From positions 38,178-102,177 of the forward strand of contig JAEZOA010000015.1 in assembly GCA_023441625.1 (NCBI GenBank): 64,000 bases of DNA, given 5' to 3'. Position 1 is the first letter of the stretch; the number at the start of each line of letters is the position of its first letter. The notes under the pieces are model-generated. The model saw nothing but the letters and a program-made list of their open reading frames with translations. It searched no databases and was not told the origin of the DNA. Below, one piece after another: positions 57,040-64,000 of this stretch. Both the position numbers and the translations under genes were made by a program. Source of the stretch: Bacillota bacterium (lineage in GTDB: Bacteria; Bacillota; Clostridia; Acetivibrionales; DSM-1351).

Positions 57040-58104
57040 ATGATTGACTTAATTGATAAGCTCATTATTTTCATAGTCTGTTGCACTCTATATGCTGCTG
57101 ATGCTAGCTTTGGCATAAGTGTGACACCCATATTGCTCTCTTTAACTATGAGCTCTCTTAACAGTTATTTTGACAAAAGACTACTTAGATTGAGTTTTTT
57201 AGTTGGGTATATTCTTATATGTCAATGGCAACCCCAGTTCTCGGTATTCCTCCCTTTGATATGCTATGACACATTTTCCACTAGGGATCAGTTTTTTTCT
57301 CTGCTTGTCTTAATACCTGTTATTTCCCATTATGATCAATACCCTCGTACTCTTTTTGTAATGACTATAGTGCTTCTACTGCTTTCATATCTCATAAAAT
57401 TCCGCTCTTCGAGCGTAAACAAAATCCGATCAGAATTCACTAAATTTATGGATAATTCCAAGGAACTTTCTATTTTATTAAATAAGAAAAACACTGAACT
57501 TATGGAAAAACAAGATTACGAGATAAATATCGCAACATTAAAGGAACGAAACAGGATTGCAATGGAGATTCATGATAACGTGGGGCATCTCCTTTCAAGA
57601 GACCTTTTACAAATAGGTGCCATTATGGCTACTACCAAAGATGAACAACTCAAGGAAAGCCTCTCCTATGTTAAGGATACTATGTCTCAGGCAATGGATA
57701 CCATCAGAAATAGTGTACACAATTTACATGATGATGCTATTGATTTATACTCTCAGATTAATGGGCTAGTCACTGCTTTTACCTTTTGTACTATTCATCT
57801 AGATTACGATTTAAGTGATAATGTAGACATTAAATTAAAGTATTGCTTAATAGCAATTGTTAGGGAAGCCTTATCAAATATCATTAAACACTCCTGTGCA
57901 ACCCAGGTTAATGTTGCTCTTTATGAGCACCCAGCTCTTTATCAGCTAATTATCCACGATGATGGATCTGTTAGTAGCTACAATCCAGATAATGGAATTG
58001 GGTTAACCAATATTGCAGATAGAGTTCAAACTTTCAATGGTATTATGCGTATTAATATAGAGAATGGCTTTAAAATATTTATCTCAATACCGAAAGTCAA
58101 ATAA
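57040..58104 (+). CDS. Sensor histidine kinase, LiaS/NarL type
   Basis: Membrane kinase of 354 residues. Four to five hydrophobic segments occupy residues 1-125 with almost no extracellular loop, the layout of intramembrane-sensing kinases. A coiled linker leads to HisKA_3 (ERNRIAMEIHDNVGHLLSRD, phosphorylated His) and a short ATPase domain (REALSNIIKHSCATQVNVAL, GIGLTNIADRV). ATG 57040 has GTGGAG upstream; GTG 57028 is the alternative. It follows the ABC-2 exporter by about 160 bases and is coupled to the response regulator. Confidence 0.85.
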   Translation: MIDLIDKLIIFIVCCTLYAADASFGISVTPILLSLTMSSLNSYFDKRLLRLSFLVGYILICQWQPQFSVFLPLICYDTFSTRDQFFSLLVLIPVISHYDQYPRTLFVMTIVLLLLSYLIKFRSSSVNKIRSEFTKFMDNSKELSILLNKKNTELMEKQDYEINIATLKERNRIAMEIHDNVGHLLSRDLLQIGAIMATTKDEQLKESLSYVKDTMSQAMDTIRNSVHNLHDDAIDLYSQINGLVTAFTFCTIHLDYDLSDNVDIKLKYCLIAIVREALSNIIKHSCATQVNVALYEHPALYQLIIHDDGSVSSYNPDNGIGLTNIADRVQTFNGIMRINIENGFKIFISIPKVK

Positions 58105-58126
58105 GTATTATCTTTGGAGGTTCTTG

Positions 58127-58747
58127 ATGAAAGTTTTAGTAATTGATGATGATAAACTAGTATGTGCTTCACTTAAAACTATATTAGAGGCAGATCCCGA
58201 TATCTCTGTAGTTGGTACTGGATATAACGGTAAACAGGCAATTGAATTGTTTGAGCGACTACAGCCTGATATTTTGCTTATGGATATTAGAATGGATACA
58301 ATGACTGGATTAGAGGCAGGAGACTTCATTTTAAGGAACAATCCAGACGCACGTATATTATTTTTAACCACCTTCTCAGATGATGCCTATATAATTAATT
58401 CTCTCCGAATCGGTGCAAAGGGCTATATTTTGAAGCAGAATTTTGAGTGTATTATTCCTGCTTTAAAAGCAATTCAAATGGGTCAAAGCGTTTTTGGTGA
58501 TGAAATAGTGGTAAAGCTACCAAGTCTTATTAAAAAAGATACATCATCTGCTTTTGCCAATTATGAACTTACTCAAAAAGAGATAGAACTACTGGTTTGT
58601 ATCGCTAATGGTCTCAGTAATAAAGAAATATCTGAAGAAATGTATCTTAGTGAGGGTACTGTCCGAAACTACATAAGTACTTTATTAGAAAAACTACAGC
58701 TCCGTGACCGTACACAGCTTGCAGTTTTTTATTACAAAAACAAGTAG
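58127..58747 (+). CDS. LuxR/NarL-type response regulator
   Basis: A 206-residue regulator. The receiver domain begins VLVIDDDKLVCASLKTILE, has its phosphoacceptor in ILLMDIRMDTMTGLEAG and the conserved Lys in GAKGYILKQNF. The C-terminal LuxR helix-turn-helix is LTQKEIELLVCIANGLSNKE, then YLSEGTVRNYISTLLEKL. ATG 58127 has TGGAGG seven bases upstream. With the upstream kinase it likely controls the adjacent exporter, as in LiaRS-like cell-envelope stress systems (inference). Confidence 0.88.
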   Translation: MKVLVIDDDKLVCASLKTILEADPDISVVGTGYNGKQAIELFERLQPDILLMDIRMDTMTGLEAGDFILRNNPDARILFLTTFSDDAYIINSLRIGAKGYILKQNFECIIPALKAIQMGQSVFGDEIVVKLPSLIKKDTSSAFANYELTQKEIELLVCIANGLSNKEISEEMYLSEGTVRNYISTLLEKLQLRDRTQLAVFYYKNK

Positions 58748-58847
58748 TGTACCCATTCCTTCAGAGTATTATATTTTCAATATCATCTATAGATGATTCT
58801 TTCATTTGAGCAGTTGAGTTGGTTTTGCTGTTTCTGCGGCTAGAGTG

Positions 58848-58876
58848 TTGAAAAATTTTTAAATATATGATAATCT
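58848..58876 (+). promoter_or_regulatory. probable leuS promoter
   Basis: TTGAAA (58848-58853), a 17-base spacer and TAATCT (58871-58876) form a plausible sigma-A promoter about 45 bases before the T-box leader. Confidence 0.4.
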
Positions 58877-58920
58877 ACTATGGATGTATTGATAATAATC
58901 TATAATAATAAATTGAAAGT

Positions 58921-59185
58921 TATGAAGCGGAATAGTAAATGGAAATTGAGCCTAGTGGACAATTAAAGAATAGGAAGTTATTGTTTATTTGTCTAAAGAG
59001 AGAGCTGCATCCCTGGTGAAATTGCAGCAGGCTAAAACTTTGAACTCGCCGTGGAGCTGCTGATAAAACCAGCCGGCTTACCCTACGTTAAAGGGTTCAA
59101 GAGTGAGCTATTGCTATAAAAGCTAACAAGAGTGGTACCGCGGATTAACCCGTCTCTTTTTATTTAAGAGGTGGGTTTTTATAGT
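58921..59185 (+). promoter_or_regulatory. T-box riboswitch (leucine specifier) of leuS
   Basis: Leader RNA that senses uncharged tRNA-Leu. Stem I carries AGAGAGCTG and GGTGAAATTG; on its 3' side the specifier loop reads GAACTCGCC, whose CTC codon (59045-59047) is leucine. The T-box core AGAGTGGTACCGCGG is at about 59130-59143. A terminator (AACCCGTCTCTT with AAGAGGTGGGTT, then a U-run, 59147-59180) follows. With uncharged tRNA-Leu bound, the antiterminator forms and leuS is transcribed. Confidence 0.93.
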
Positions 59186-59228
59186 TTTATAAATAATGGA
59201 TATAATTATTTTATAAGGAGTTGATTAA

Positions 59229-61673
59229 ATGCCATACTCAGCAATTATAGATAAAAAGTGGCAAAAAAAATGGGCAGATACAGGGATTTATAAATTTAAT
59301 CCTAATAATATTGACAAAAAACTCTACTGCCTTGAAATGTTTTCATACCCCTCTGGCGCCAACTTACACGTTGGACATTGGTATAACTATGGTTTGACAG
59401 ATTCATGGGCTAGGATGAAGAGAATGCAGGGGTTTGAGGTGTTTCACCCAATGGGCTTTGATGCTTTCGGTTTGCCTGCAGAAAATTACGCAATAAAAAC
59501 AGGTATCCACCCACAGGACTCAACACTGAAAAATATTGAGACAATGGAAGGTCAGCTTAAGGAGATGGGAGCCACCTTTGATTGGGATTATGAAATAAAA
59601 ACTTGTATGCCAGATTATTATAAATGGACACAGTGGTTGTTCCTAGAATTATATAAAGCTGGTCTTGCCTATAGAAAAAAAGCCCCAGTTAACTGGTGTC
59701 CAAAATGTAATACTGTTTTAGCAAATGAGCAGGTAGTTGATGGCACATGTGAAAGATGCGATACAGAGGTAACAAAGCGTGACCTAACACAATGGTTCTT
59801 CAAAATCACACAATATGCCCAGGAGCTTTTGGACAAGCTTGATACAATAGATTGGCCGGAAAAAACCAAAAAAATTCAAACTAATTGGATTGGTCGTTCA
59901 GAGGGTGCTGAGATAGAGTTTCAGGTAGCTGGTGAAGACATTAGCTTCAAGGTGTTCACTACAAGAGCTGATACTCTATACGGTGTAACCTATGTTGTAT
60001 TAGCTCCAGAAAATCCAATAGTAAGTCAAATTACCACCCCTGAAAACAAGACAGCAGTTGAGGAATATATTAAGGAAACCAATAAGCAAACTGATATTGA
60101 GAGACTTTCTACTGTAAAAGAGAAGACAGGCGTATTCACAGGAAGCTATGCTATTCACCCTATTACAAATGAAAAAGTTCCAATATGGATTGCAGATTAT
60201 GTACTTGCAAGCTATGGTACTGGCTGTGTTATGGCTGTTCCAGCTCACGATGAGAGAGACTATGCCTTTGCAACAAAATATAGCCTACCAATAAGAAGAG
60301 TTATAAAGAGTGTCGATGGTGCTAATGATGATTTACCCTTCTGTGACTATGGCGTTCTTGTTGACAGCGCAGAATTTAATGGCTTATCTACTAAAGATGC
60401 TCTGCTTGGAATAGTTAAAAAGTTAGAGACAACTGCAAAGGGTAGCTTGAAAATTAATTTCCGTCTAAGAGATTGGCTAGTTTCTAGACAAAGATACTGG
60501 GGTGCTCCAATACCAGTTGTTTATTGTGAGCATTGTGGAGAGGTTGCTATCCCTCAAGAACAATTACCAGTTACTCTTCCTTATAATGTTGAGTTTAAAC
60601 CAGATGGAGAATCTCCACTTAAAAAGAGTGAAGAATTTATGAATACTGTATGTCCAAAGTGCGGTGGACCTGCAAAGAGAGATCCTGATACGTTGGATAC
60701 TTTTGTTTGCTCATCTTTTTACTATTTAAGATATGCAGATAATAAGAACAGCGAAAAAGCTTTTGATACCCAGTGGATAAACCAGCTGCTTCCTGTAGAT
60801 AAATATGTGGGTGGTGCTGAGCATGCAGCGATGCATTTGCTTTATGCCCGCTTTATAACAAAGGCTTTACGAGATTTGGGACATTTAAACTTTGATGAGC
60901 CTTTTCTATCCTTGGTACACCAAGGAACAATACTTGGACCAGATGGAAATAAAATGAGTAAATCAATGGGTAACACTATTTCCCCTGATGAATATGTAAG
61001 AAAACACGGTTCCGACATATTCAGAATGTATCTTGGCTTTGGTTTTAATTATGTTGATGGTGGTCCATGGAGCGATGATGGTCTCAAGGCAATTTCAAGA
61101 TTTGCAAGCAGAGTAGAGAGACTAGTAGAGAGCCTTATTGAACAAAGATCAAGCAATGCGCGTACCGATATGGACAAGGATGACAAGGAATTAAATTATG
61201 TCCGCAATGCAGCTATAAAAGGTGCTACACAGGATACCGAAAGATTTCAGTTTAACACTGCAATATCACGCTGTATGGAGCTTGTAAATGCCCTGTTTAA
61301 ATATGATGCAGAGGTTAAGGTTAAGAATATAAAGCTATTTGAAGAAACTATAATTGACCTTATTAAATTAGTTTCTCCTTTTGCTCCACACTTTGCAGAA
61401 GAGCAATGGGAACAGCTTGGCTTTGAGTATTCTATATTTAATCAAGCTTGGCCATCCTTTGATGAAGCAGCCTTAGTAAGAGACACTATTGAGCTTGCAG
61501 TTCAGATAAATGGTACAGTTAGAGGAAAAATAGAAATATCTGCAAATGCTGAAAATAGTGAAGCTGAGCGTACAGCATTAGCTGATGAAAAGGTACAGCA
61601 GTTCTTAGAAGGCAAAGAAATTAAAAAGGTAATTGTAGTAAAAGGACGACTTGTAAATATTGTAGCAAAATAA
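59229..61673 (+). CDS. leuS: Leucyl-tRNA synthetase
   Basis: Class-I aminoacyl-tRNA synthetase, 814 residues. It has the HIGH-type motif [12 protein letters not shown] near residue 45, zinc-binding cysteines ([13 protein letters not shown] and CERCDTEV), the CP1 editing domain ([20 protein letters not shown]), a second cysteine cluster ([19 protein letters not shown]), KMSKS at about 575-579 in [10 protein letters not shown], and an anticodon-binding C-terminus ending [14 protein letters not shown]. Start follows AAGGAG. Controlled by the leucine T-box upstream. Confidence 0.97.
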   Translation: MPYSAIIDKKWQKKWADTGIYKFNPNNIDKKLYCLEMFSYPSGANLHVGHWYNYGLTDSWARMKRMQGFEVFHPMGFDAFGLPAENYAIKTGIHPQDSTLKNIETMEGQLKEMGATFDWDYEIKTCMPDYYKWTQWLFLELYKAGLAYRKKAPVNWCPKCNTVLANEQVVDGTCERCDTEVTKRDLTQWFFKITQYAQELLDKLDTIDWPEKTKKIQTNWIGRSEGAEIEFQVAGEDISFKVFTTRADTLYGVTYVVLAPENPIVSQITTPENKTAVEEYIKETNKQTDIERLSTVKEKTGVFTGSYAIHPITNEKVPIWIADYVLASYGTGCVMAVPAHDERDYAFATKYSLPIRRVIKSVDGANDDLPFCDYGVLVDSAEFNGLSTKDALLGIVKKLETTAKGSLKINFRLRDWLVSRQRYWGAPIPVVYCEHCGEVAIPQEQLPVTLPYNVEFKPDGESPLKKSEEFMNTVCPKCGGPAKRDPDTLDTFVCSSFYYLRYADNKNSEKAFDTQWINQLLPVDKYVGGAEHAAMHLLYARFITKALRDLGHLNFDEPFLSLVHQGTILGPDGNKMSKSMGNTISPDEYVRKHGSDIFRMYLGFGFNYVDGGPWSDDGLKAISRFASRVERLVESLIEQRSSNARTDMDKDDKELNYVRNAAIKGATQDTERFQFNTAISRCMELVNALFKYDAEVKVKNIKLFEETIIDLIKLVSPFAPHFAEEQWEQLGFEYSIFNQAWPSFDEAALVRDTIELAVQINGTVRGKIEISANAENSEAERTALADEKVQQFLEGKEIKKVIVVKGRLVNIVAK

Positions 61674-61716
61674 CTATGAATTAATTAACTAAATAACAAA
61701 AATAATATTCTAAATA

Positions 61717-61789
61717 GTCTAACACATATGAGAAAACCGCAAAAGCCACAACTTGTTTTTCGAAATTCTTATATGGGTTAGACTTTTTT
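61717..61789 (+). terminator. terminator after leuS
   Basis: An 18-base arm starting GTCTAACACATATGAGAA (61717-61734) pairs with TTCTTATATGGGTTAGAC (61766-61783), with one mismatch and one G-U pair, followed by six T residues. The long stem and 31-base loop could also serve as a structured RNA. Confidence 0.8.
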
Positions 61790-61899
61790 GTAGTATAACC
61801 CTTCGTAATGGATTATCTTTTATTTTTTGGTTTTATTTGGTGTTTTATGTATTTAATGATAAAATAAAGCTACTTACTTTTATTTAAGGAGGGCTTTTT

Positions 61900-62457
61900 T
61901 TGGAAATTACTTTTTACAGAAAGCTTGCAAATAAGGTTTCTGATGCTGTTTTAAGTAATCAGGAATACTCCGACGCAGAGGCAAAACGAATTCGTTATGG
62001 TTTAGTATGCATTTTCTCTGATTTGTATAAGTTCATTTTATTTCTAATAATCTTCTCAATATTTTCATTGACTAAGGATTTTCTGATAGCATTTATAGGA
62101 CTTTTAATTCTTCGCCCTTTTTTAGCGGGCTTCCATGCCAAAAATGAAATTACATGTGTTTTTATATCTTTTATTACTATGTTAGTAAGTATACTCGTGG
62201 GAAACATGAATATATTGCCTACTTACCTGCAGCTAATATTAATAATTTTATTACCTATAATTGGGGTAATAATTACACCCGTGAGGACGAAGAAAATTGA
62301 AGAGAAAAAAATTATTTTAAAAGTATCAGCCTGTACATTAACAGCTATTATCTTAATAATTGACTATTACTTACTTTCTGGTCAAGTTTTATTTATTTCT
62401 GTTATCCAAATCTACCTTCTTGCATTGTATCAGATGCTGATAAATTTGCTAAAATAG
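61900..62457 (+). CDS. agrB: AgrB-like peptide-processing membrane protease
   Basis: Membrane cysteine endopeptidase of 185 residues with about five spans. AgrB cuts and cyclises the AgrD pro-peptide. The catalytic pair is H79 and C86 in RPFLAGFHAKNEITC, spaced seven apart as in the family. The start is TTG at 61900 with AAGGAGGG upstream. It is followed by a 34-codon peptide gene and a sensor kinase of the AgrC type, completing a quorum-sensing cassette. No agrA is seen before the window ends. Confidence 0.9.
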   Translation: MEITFYRKLANKVSDAVLSNQEYSDAEAKRIRYGLVCIFSDLYKFILFLIIFSIFSLTKDFLIAFIGLLILRPFLAGFHAKNEITCVFISFITMLVSILVGNMNILPTYLQLILIILLPIIGVIITPVRTKKIEEKKIILKVSACTLTAIILIIDYYLLSGQVLFISVIQIYLLALYQMLINLLK

Positions 62458-62559
62458 ATTAATTTTGTAAAATATAAAAAATGTGTAATATTTGTCTATT
62501 GACTTTTTATGTAAAATGAGAGATTATTAGGGTATAATTTAGATTAAGGAGGGATTCTA

Positions 62560-62664
62560 TTGAAAAAACGTTTACTTAAGTCAATTGGGCTCTATTCCTT
62601 GCTTATGGCTGGCATAGTTGCTGGTGCAGCCAAATACTGGTTCTATTATCAACCAAAAGAGTAA
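62560..62664 (+). CDS. agrD: AgrD-like cyclic-peptide precursor without Cys/Ser in the ring position
   Basis: A 34-residue peptide from a TTG start, with AAGGAGGG five bases upstream. It has a basic amphipathic N-terminus (MKKRLLKSIGLYSLLMAGIV), then AGAAKYWFYYQPKE. Clostridial AgrD peptides commonly end in CxxxxYQPK-like patterns (for example a Cys four to five residues before YQP). Aligning YQPK puts lysine 25 at the ring-forming Cys/Ser position; there is no cysteine in the peptide and the only serines (residues 8 and 13) are in the leader. Position between agrB and agrC supports identity. Confidence 0.75.
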   Translation: MKKRLLKSIGLYSLLMAGIVAGAAKYWFYYQPKE

Positions 62665-62695
62665 TAGATCAGGTAATTTTTCTAAGATACTTGCA

Positions 62696-62746
62696 AAAAC
62701 CCGTAAATGCATGTACAGTAAGTATATAGTATTTATGGGTTTTTTA
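62696..62746 (+). terminator. terminator after the AgrD-like gene
   Basis: AAAACCCGTAAAT (62696-62708) pairs with ATTTATGGGTTTT (62731-62743; one G-U pair), then T residues follow. It would limit read-through from agrBD into the kinase gene. Confidence 0.75.
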
Positions 62747-62777
62747 TGTTATTTTTTATTGTGAGGAGTGTTTTGGT

Positions 62778-64000
62778 GTGTATATGTTTAGTGAGATAAT
62801 TTTTACTGCTATAGAAGGTCTAATAATTATTACTGCTTTTTCATTGCTTTCATATCAAAGAGCCGTAACACGTAGTAGTATTATTAGAGTGTCTGTTTTT
62901 ATATTAGTATACACTCTTTATACATATTGGGTAACATTATTTATTCCAACAGGCTTACATAGTATTCTCATCGGAGTTTTAACAGTTCTTGCCTCTAATT
63001 ATGCAATTAACGGGACAATACTTAAGAGCATGCTTAAATACTTTTTTATTTTTATAGGATTAACAATTATTGAAACTCTTATAGCCCTTTTTAGTATGTT
63101 TATATTTAAATCCAATATATATGTTCTACTACAAAACGAGACTTATGTATTTATATGCTCAATTATAGCAAAAATCTGTGAGCTTTTAGCTGTTCACATT
63201 CTTTATAGAATAAACCCAAAAATACCGTGGTTAAACGATACCAAATTAAATCATTCTAGATTTACTACTATATTAATAACTATTGCCACTGTTTTTTTTA
63301 TTATGATAGGTGCCAGCGTTTATATCTCAAATAACCCACAGAGCCTTTTTATGTTTTATATACTTTCTTTTGTAATATATATAGTACTTATAGTTACAGT
63401 AGTGATGGCCATTCGTGAAGGAGCACGCCTTGAGATGATTCAGCTTGCAAGTGAAATGAAAAAGGAGAATGTCCAGCAACTTATTGAATTTAATGAAATG
63501 GTCGCAAAGGAACGTCATGAGTATAAGAATCACTTAAATACTATATATGGTTTATGTACATTAAATAAACCTGACTTAAGTGATAAAATCAAGCTCTACA
63601 TAAATAATTTTGCAAATAATAGTGAGACACAGAATATTTCAATAGACTCTGGCAATGATTTCGTTGATGCTATAATTAATGTAAAATATAACAATGCTCT
63701 TCGAAAAGGTATTGATGTACTCGTGGACTTCGAAGTTCCTCTATCAATGGCAAGAATTGACGAAGATGTAGCTGTCACAATTATTTCAAACATCATAGAA
63801 AATGCTTTTGAGTCTATAATCACCGTTGAGCAGGAAAAGAGATATATAAACCTCCAAACCTATCTTAAAGACAACAAGTATTATATTTCTATTTCAAACA
63901 ATGGACCTAAGATTAATGAGGCTGACAAGAAAAGAATATTTAATGCCGGCTTTTCTACAAAAGAGAATACATCTAAAAAGAGAGGCTTTGGGCTTAGTAT
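62778..64000 (+). CDS. AgrC-like sensor histidine kinase (partial, runs off the window)
   Basis: About 407 codons are visible and the frame is still open at base 64000. Six or so hydrophobic segments fill residues 1-215 (for example ITAFSLLSYQRAVTRSSIIR onward). The kinase core has phosphoacceptor H247 in KERHEYKNHLNTIYGL, an N-box IISNIIENAFES and a G-box region NAGFSTKENTSKKRGFGLS, typical of GHKL AgrC-type kinases. GTG 62778 has GAGGAG nine bases upstream; ATG 62784 is the alternative. It should sense the peptide made from the upstream agrBD. Confidence 0.85.
   Translation, partial: MYMFSEIIFTAIEGLIIITAFSLLSYQRAVTRSSIIRVSVFILVYTLYTYWVTLFIPTGLHSILIGVLTVLASNYAINGTILKSMLKYFFIFIGLTIIETLIALFSMFIFKSNIYVLLQNETYVFICSIIAKICELLAVHILYRINPKIPWLNDTKLNHSRFTTILITIATVFFIMIGASVYISNNPQSLFMFYILSFVIYIVLIVTVVMAIREGARLEMIQLASEMKKENVQQLIEFNEMVAKERHEYKNHLNTIYGLCTLNKPDLSDKIKLYINNFANNSETQNISIDSGNDFVDAIINVKYNNALRKGIDVLVDFEVPLSMARIDEDVAVTIISNIIENAFESIITVEQEKRYINLQTYLKDNKYYISISNNGPKINEADKKRIFNAGFSTKENTSKKRGFGLS

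Noticed and set aside
1..64000. CRISPR array, rRNA or tRNA genes
   Set aside because: No regularly spaced direct repeats, and no conserved tRNA or rRNA segments were seen on either strand.

Overview
The window looks like a chromosomal segment of a low-GC, Gram-positive, probably anaerobic and spore-forming Clostridia member. The evidence is AT-rich DNA, strong AGGAGG ribosome-binding sites, a T-box in front of leuS, SLH surface protein, LplB/YtcP-type sugar ABC permeases, a PanG-type ketopantoate reductase, CoaX and an Agr cassette. A relative of the cellulolytic Ruminiclostridium group is my guess, not shown. I found no rRNA, tRNA or CRISPR.

Layout. 1-10.9 kb (+): a carbohydrate locus with two ABC permeases, a binding lipoprotein, three FAD-dependent oxidoreductases, a zinc polyol dehydrogenase and an FGGY sugar kinase. 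10.9-14.8 kb: a nitrilase-family amidohydrolase, a small STAS-like protein and a membrane-anchored chemotaxis-type transducer (-), divergent from a GAF-LuxR regulator. 14.8-18.2 kb (-): panG-panB-panC-panD and tadA. 18.2-21.9 kb: a decayed small gene, a membrane zincin, an XRE regulator, an SLH-BsuPI surface protein and an IS-end relic. 22.0-33.7 kb (-): urea uptake and hydrolysis (urtABCDE, ureABC) behind a hybrid histidine kinase and an AraC-type response regulator; no urease accessory genes are present. 34.0-39.3 kb: a REC-kinase, an HD protein, coaX, a lipoprotein and coaBC.

39.4-46.4 kb (-): a second carbohydrate locus, LacI regulator, FAD oxidoreductases A and B, two zinc dehydrogenases and a PfkB kinase, with a clear promoter and two LacI operators. 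46.5-49.8 kb (-): an ABC-2 exporter. 50.0-52.4 kb: three unrecognised proteins. 52.6-54.0 kb: an AAA/DUF4143 ATPase gene broken by a one-base frameshift. 54.3-58.7 kb (+): another ABC-2 exporter and a LiaS/NarL-type two-component pair. 58.8-61.7 kb: T-box and leuS. 61.9-64 kb: agrB, a tiny agrD-like gene and an AgrC-like kinase cut by the window end.

The best candidates for undescribed biology are (i) the A/B pair of FAD oxidoreductases, duplicated at two loci that otherwise differ in transporter, kinase and regulator type, suggesting an oxidative sugar or polyol pathway; (ii) an AgrD-like peptide with lysine where the ring-forming cysteine or serine normally lies; (iii) a 38-nt intergenic near-copy of an internal panG segment; and (iv) the unrecognised beta-rich/coiled-coil gene group at 50-52.4 kb.
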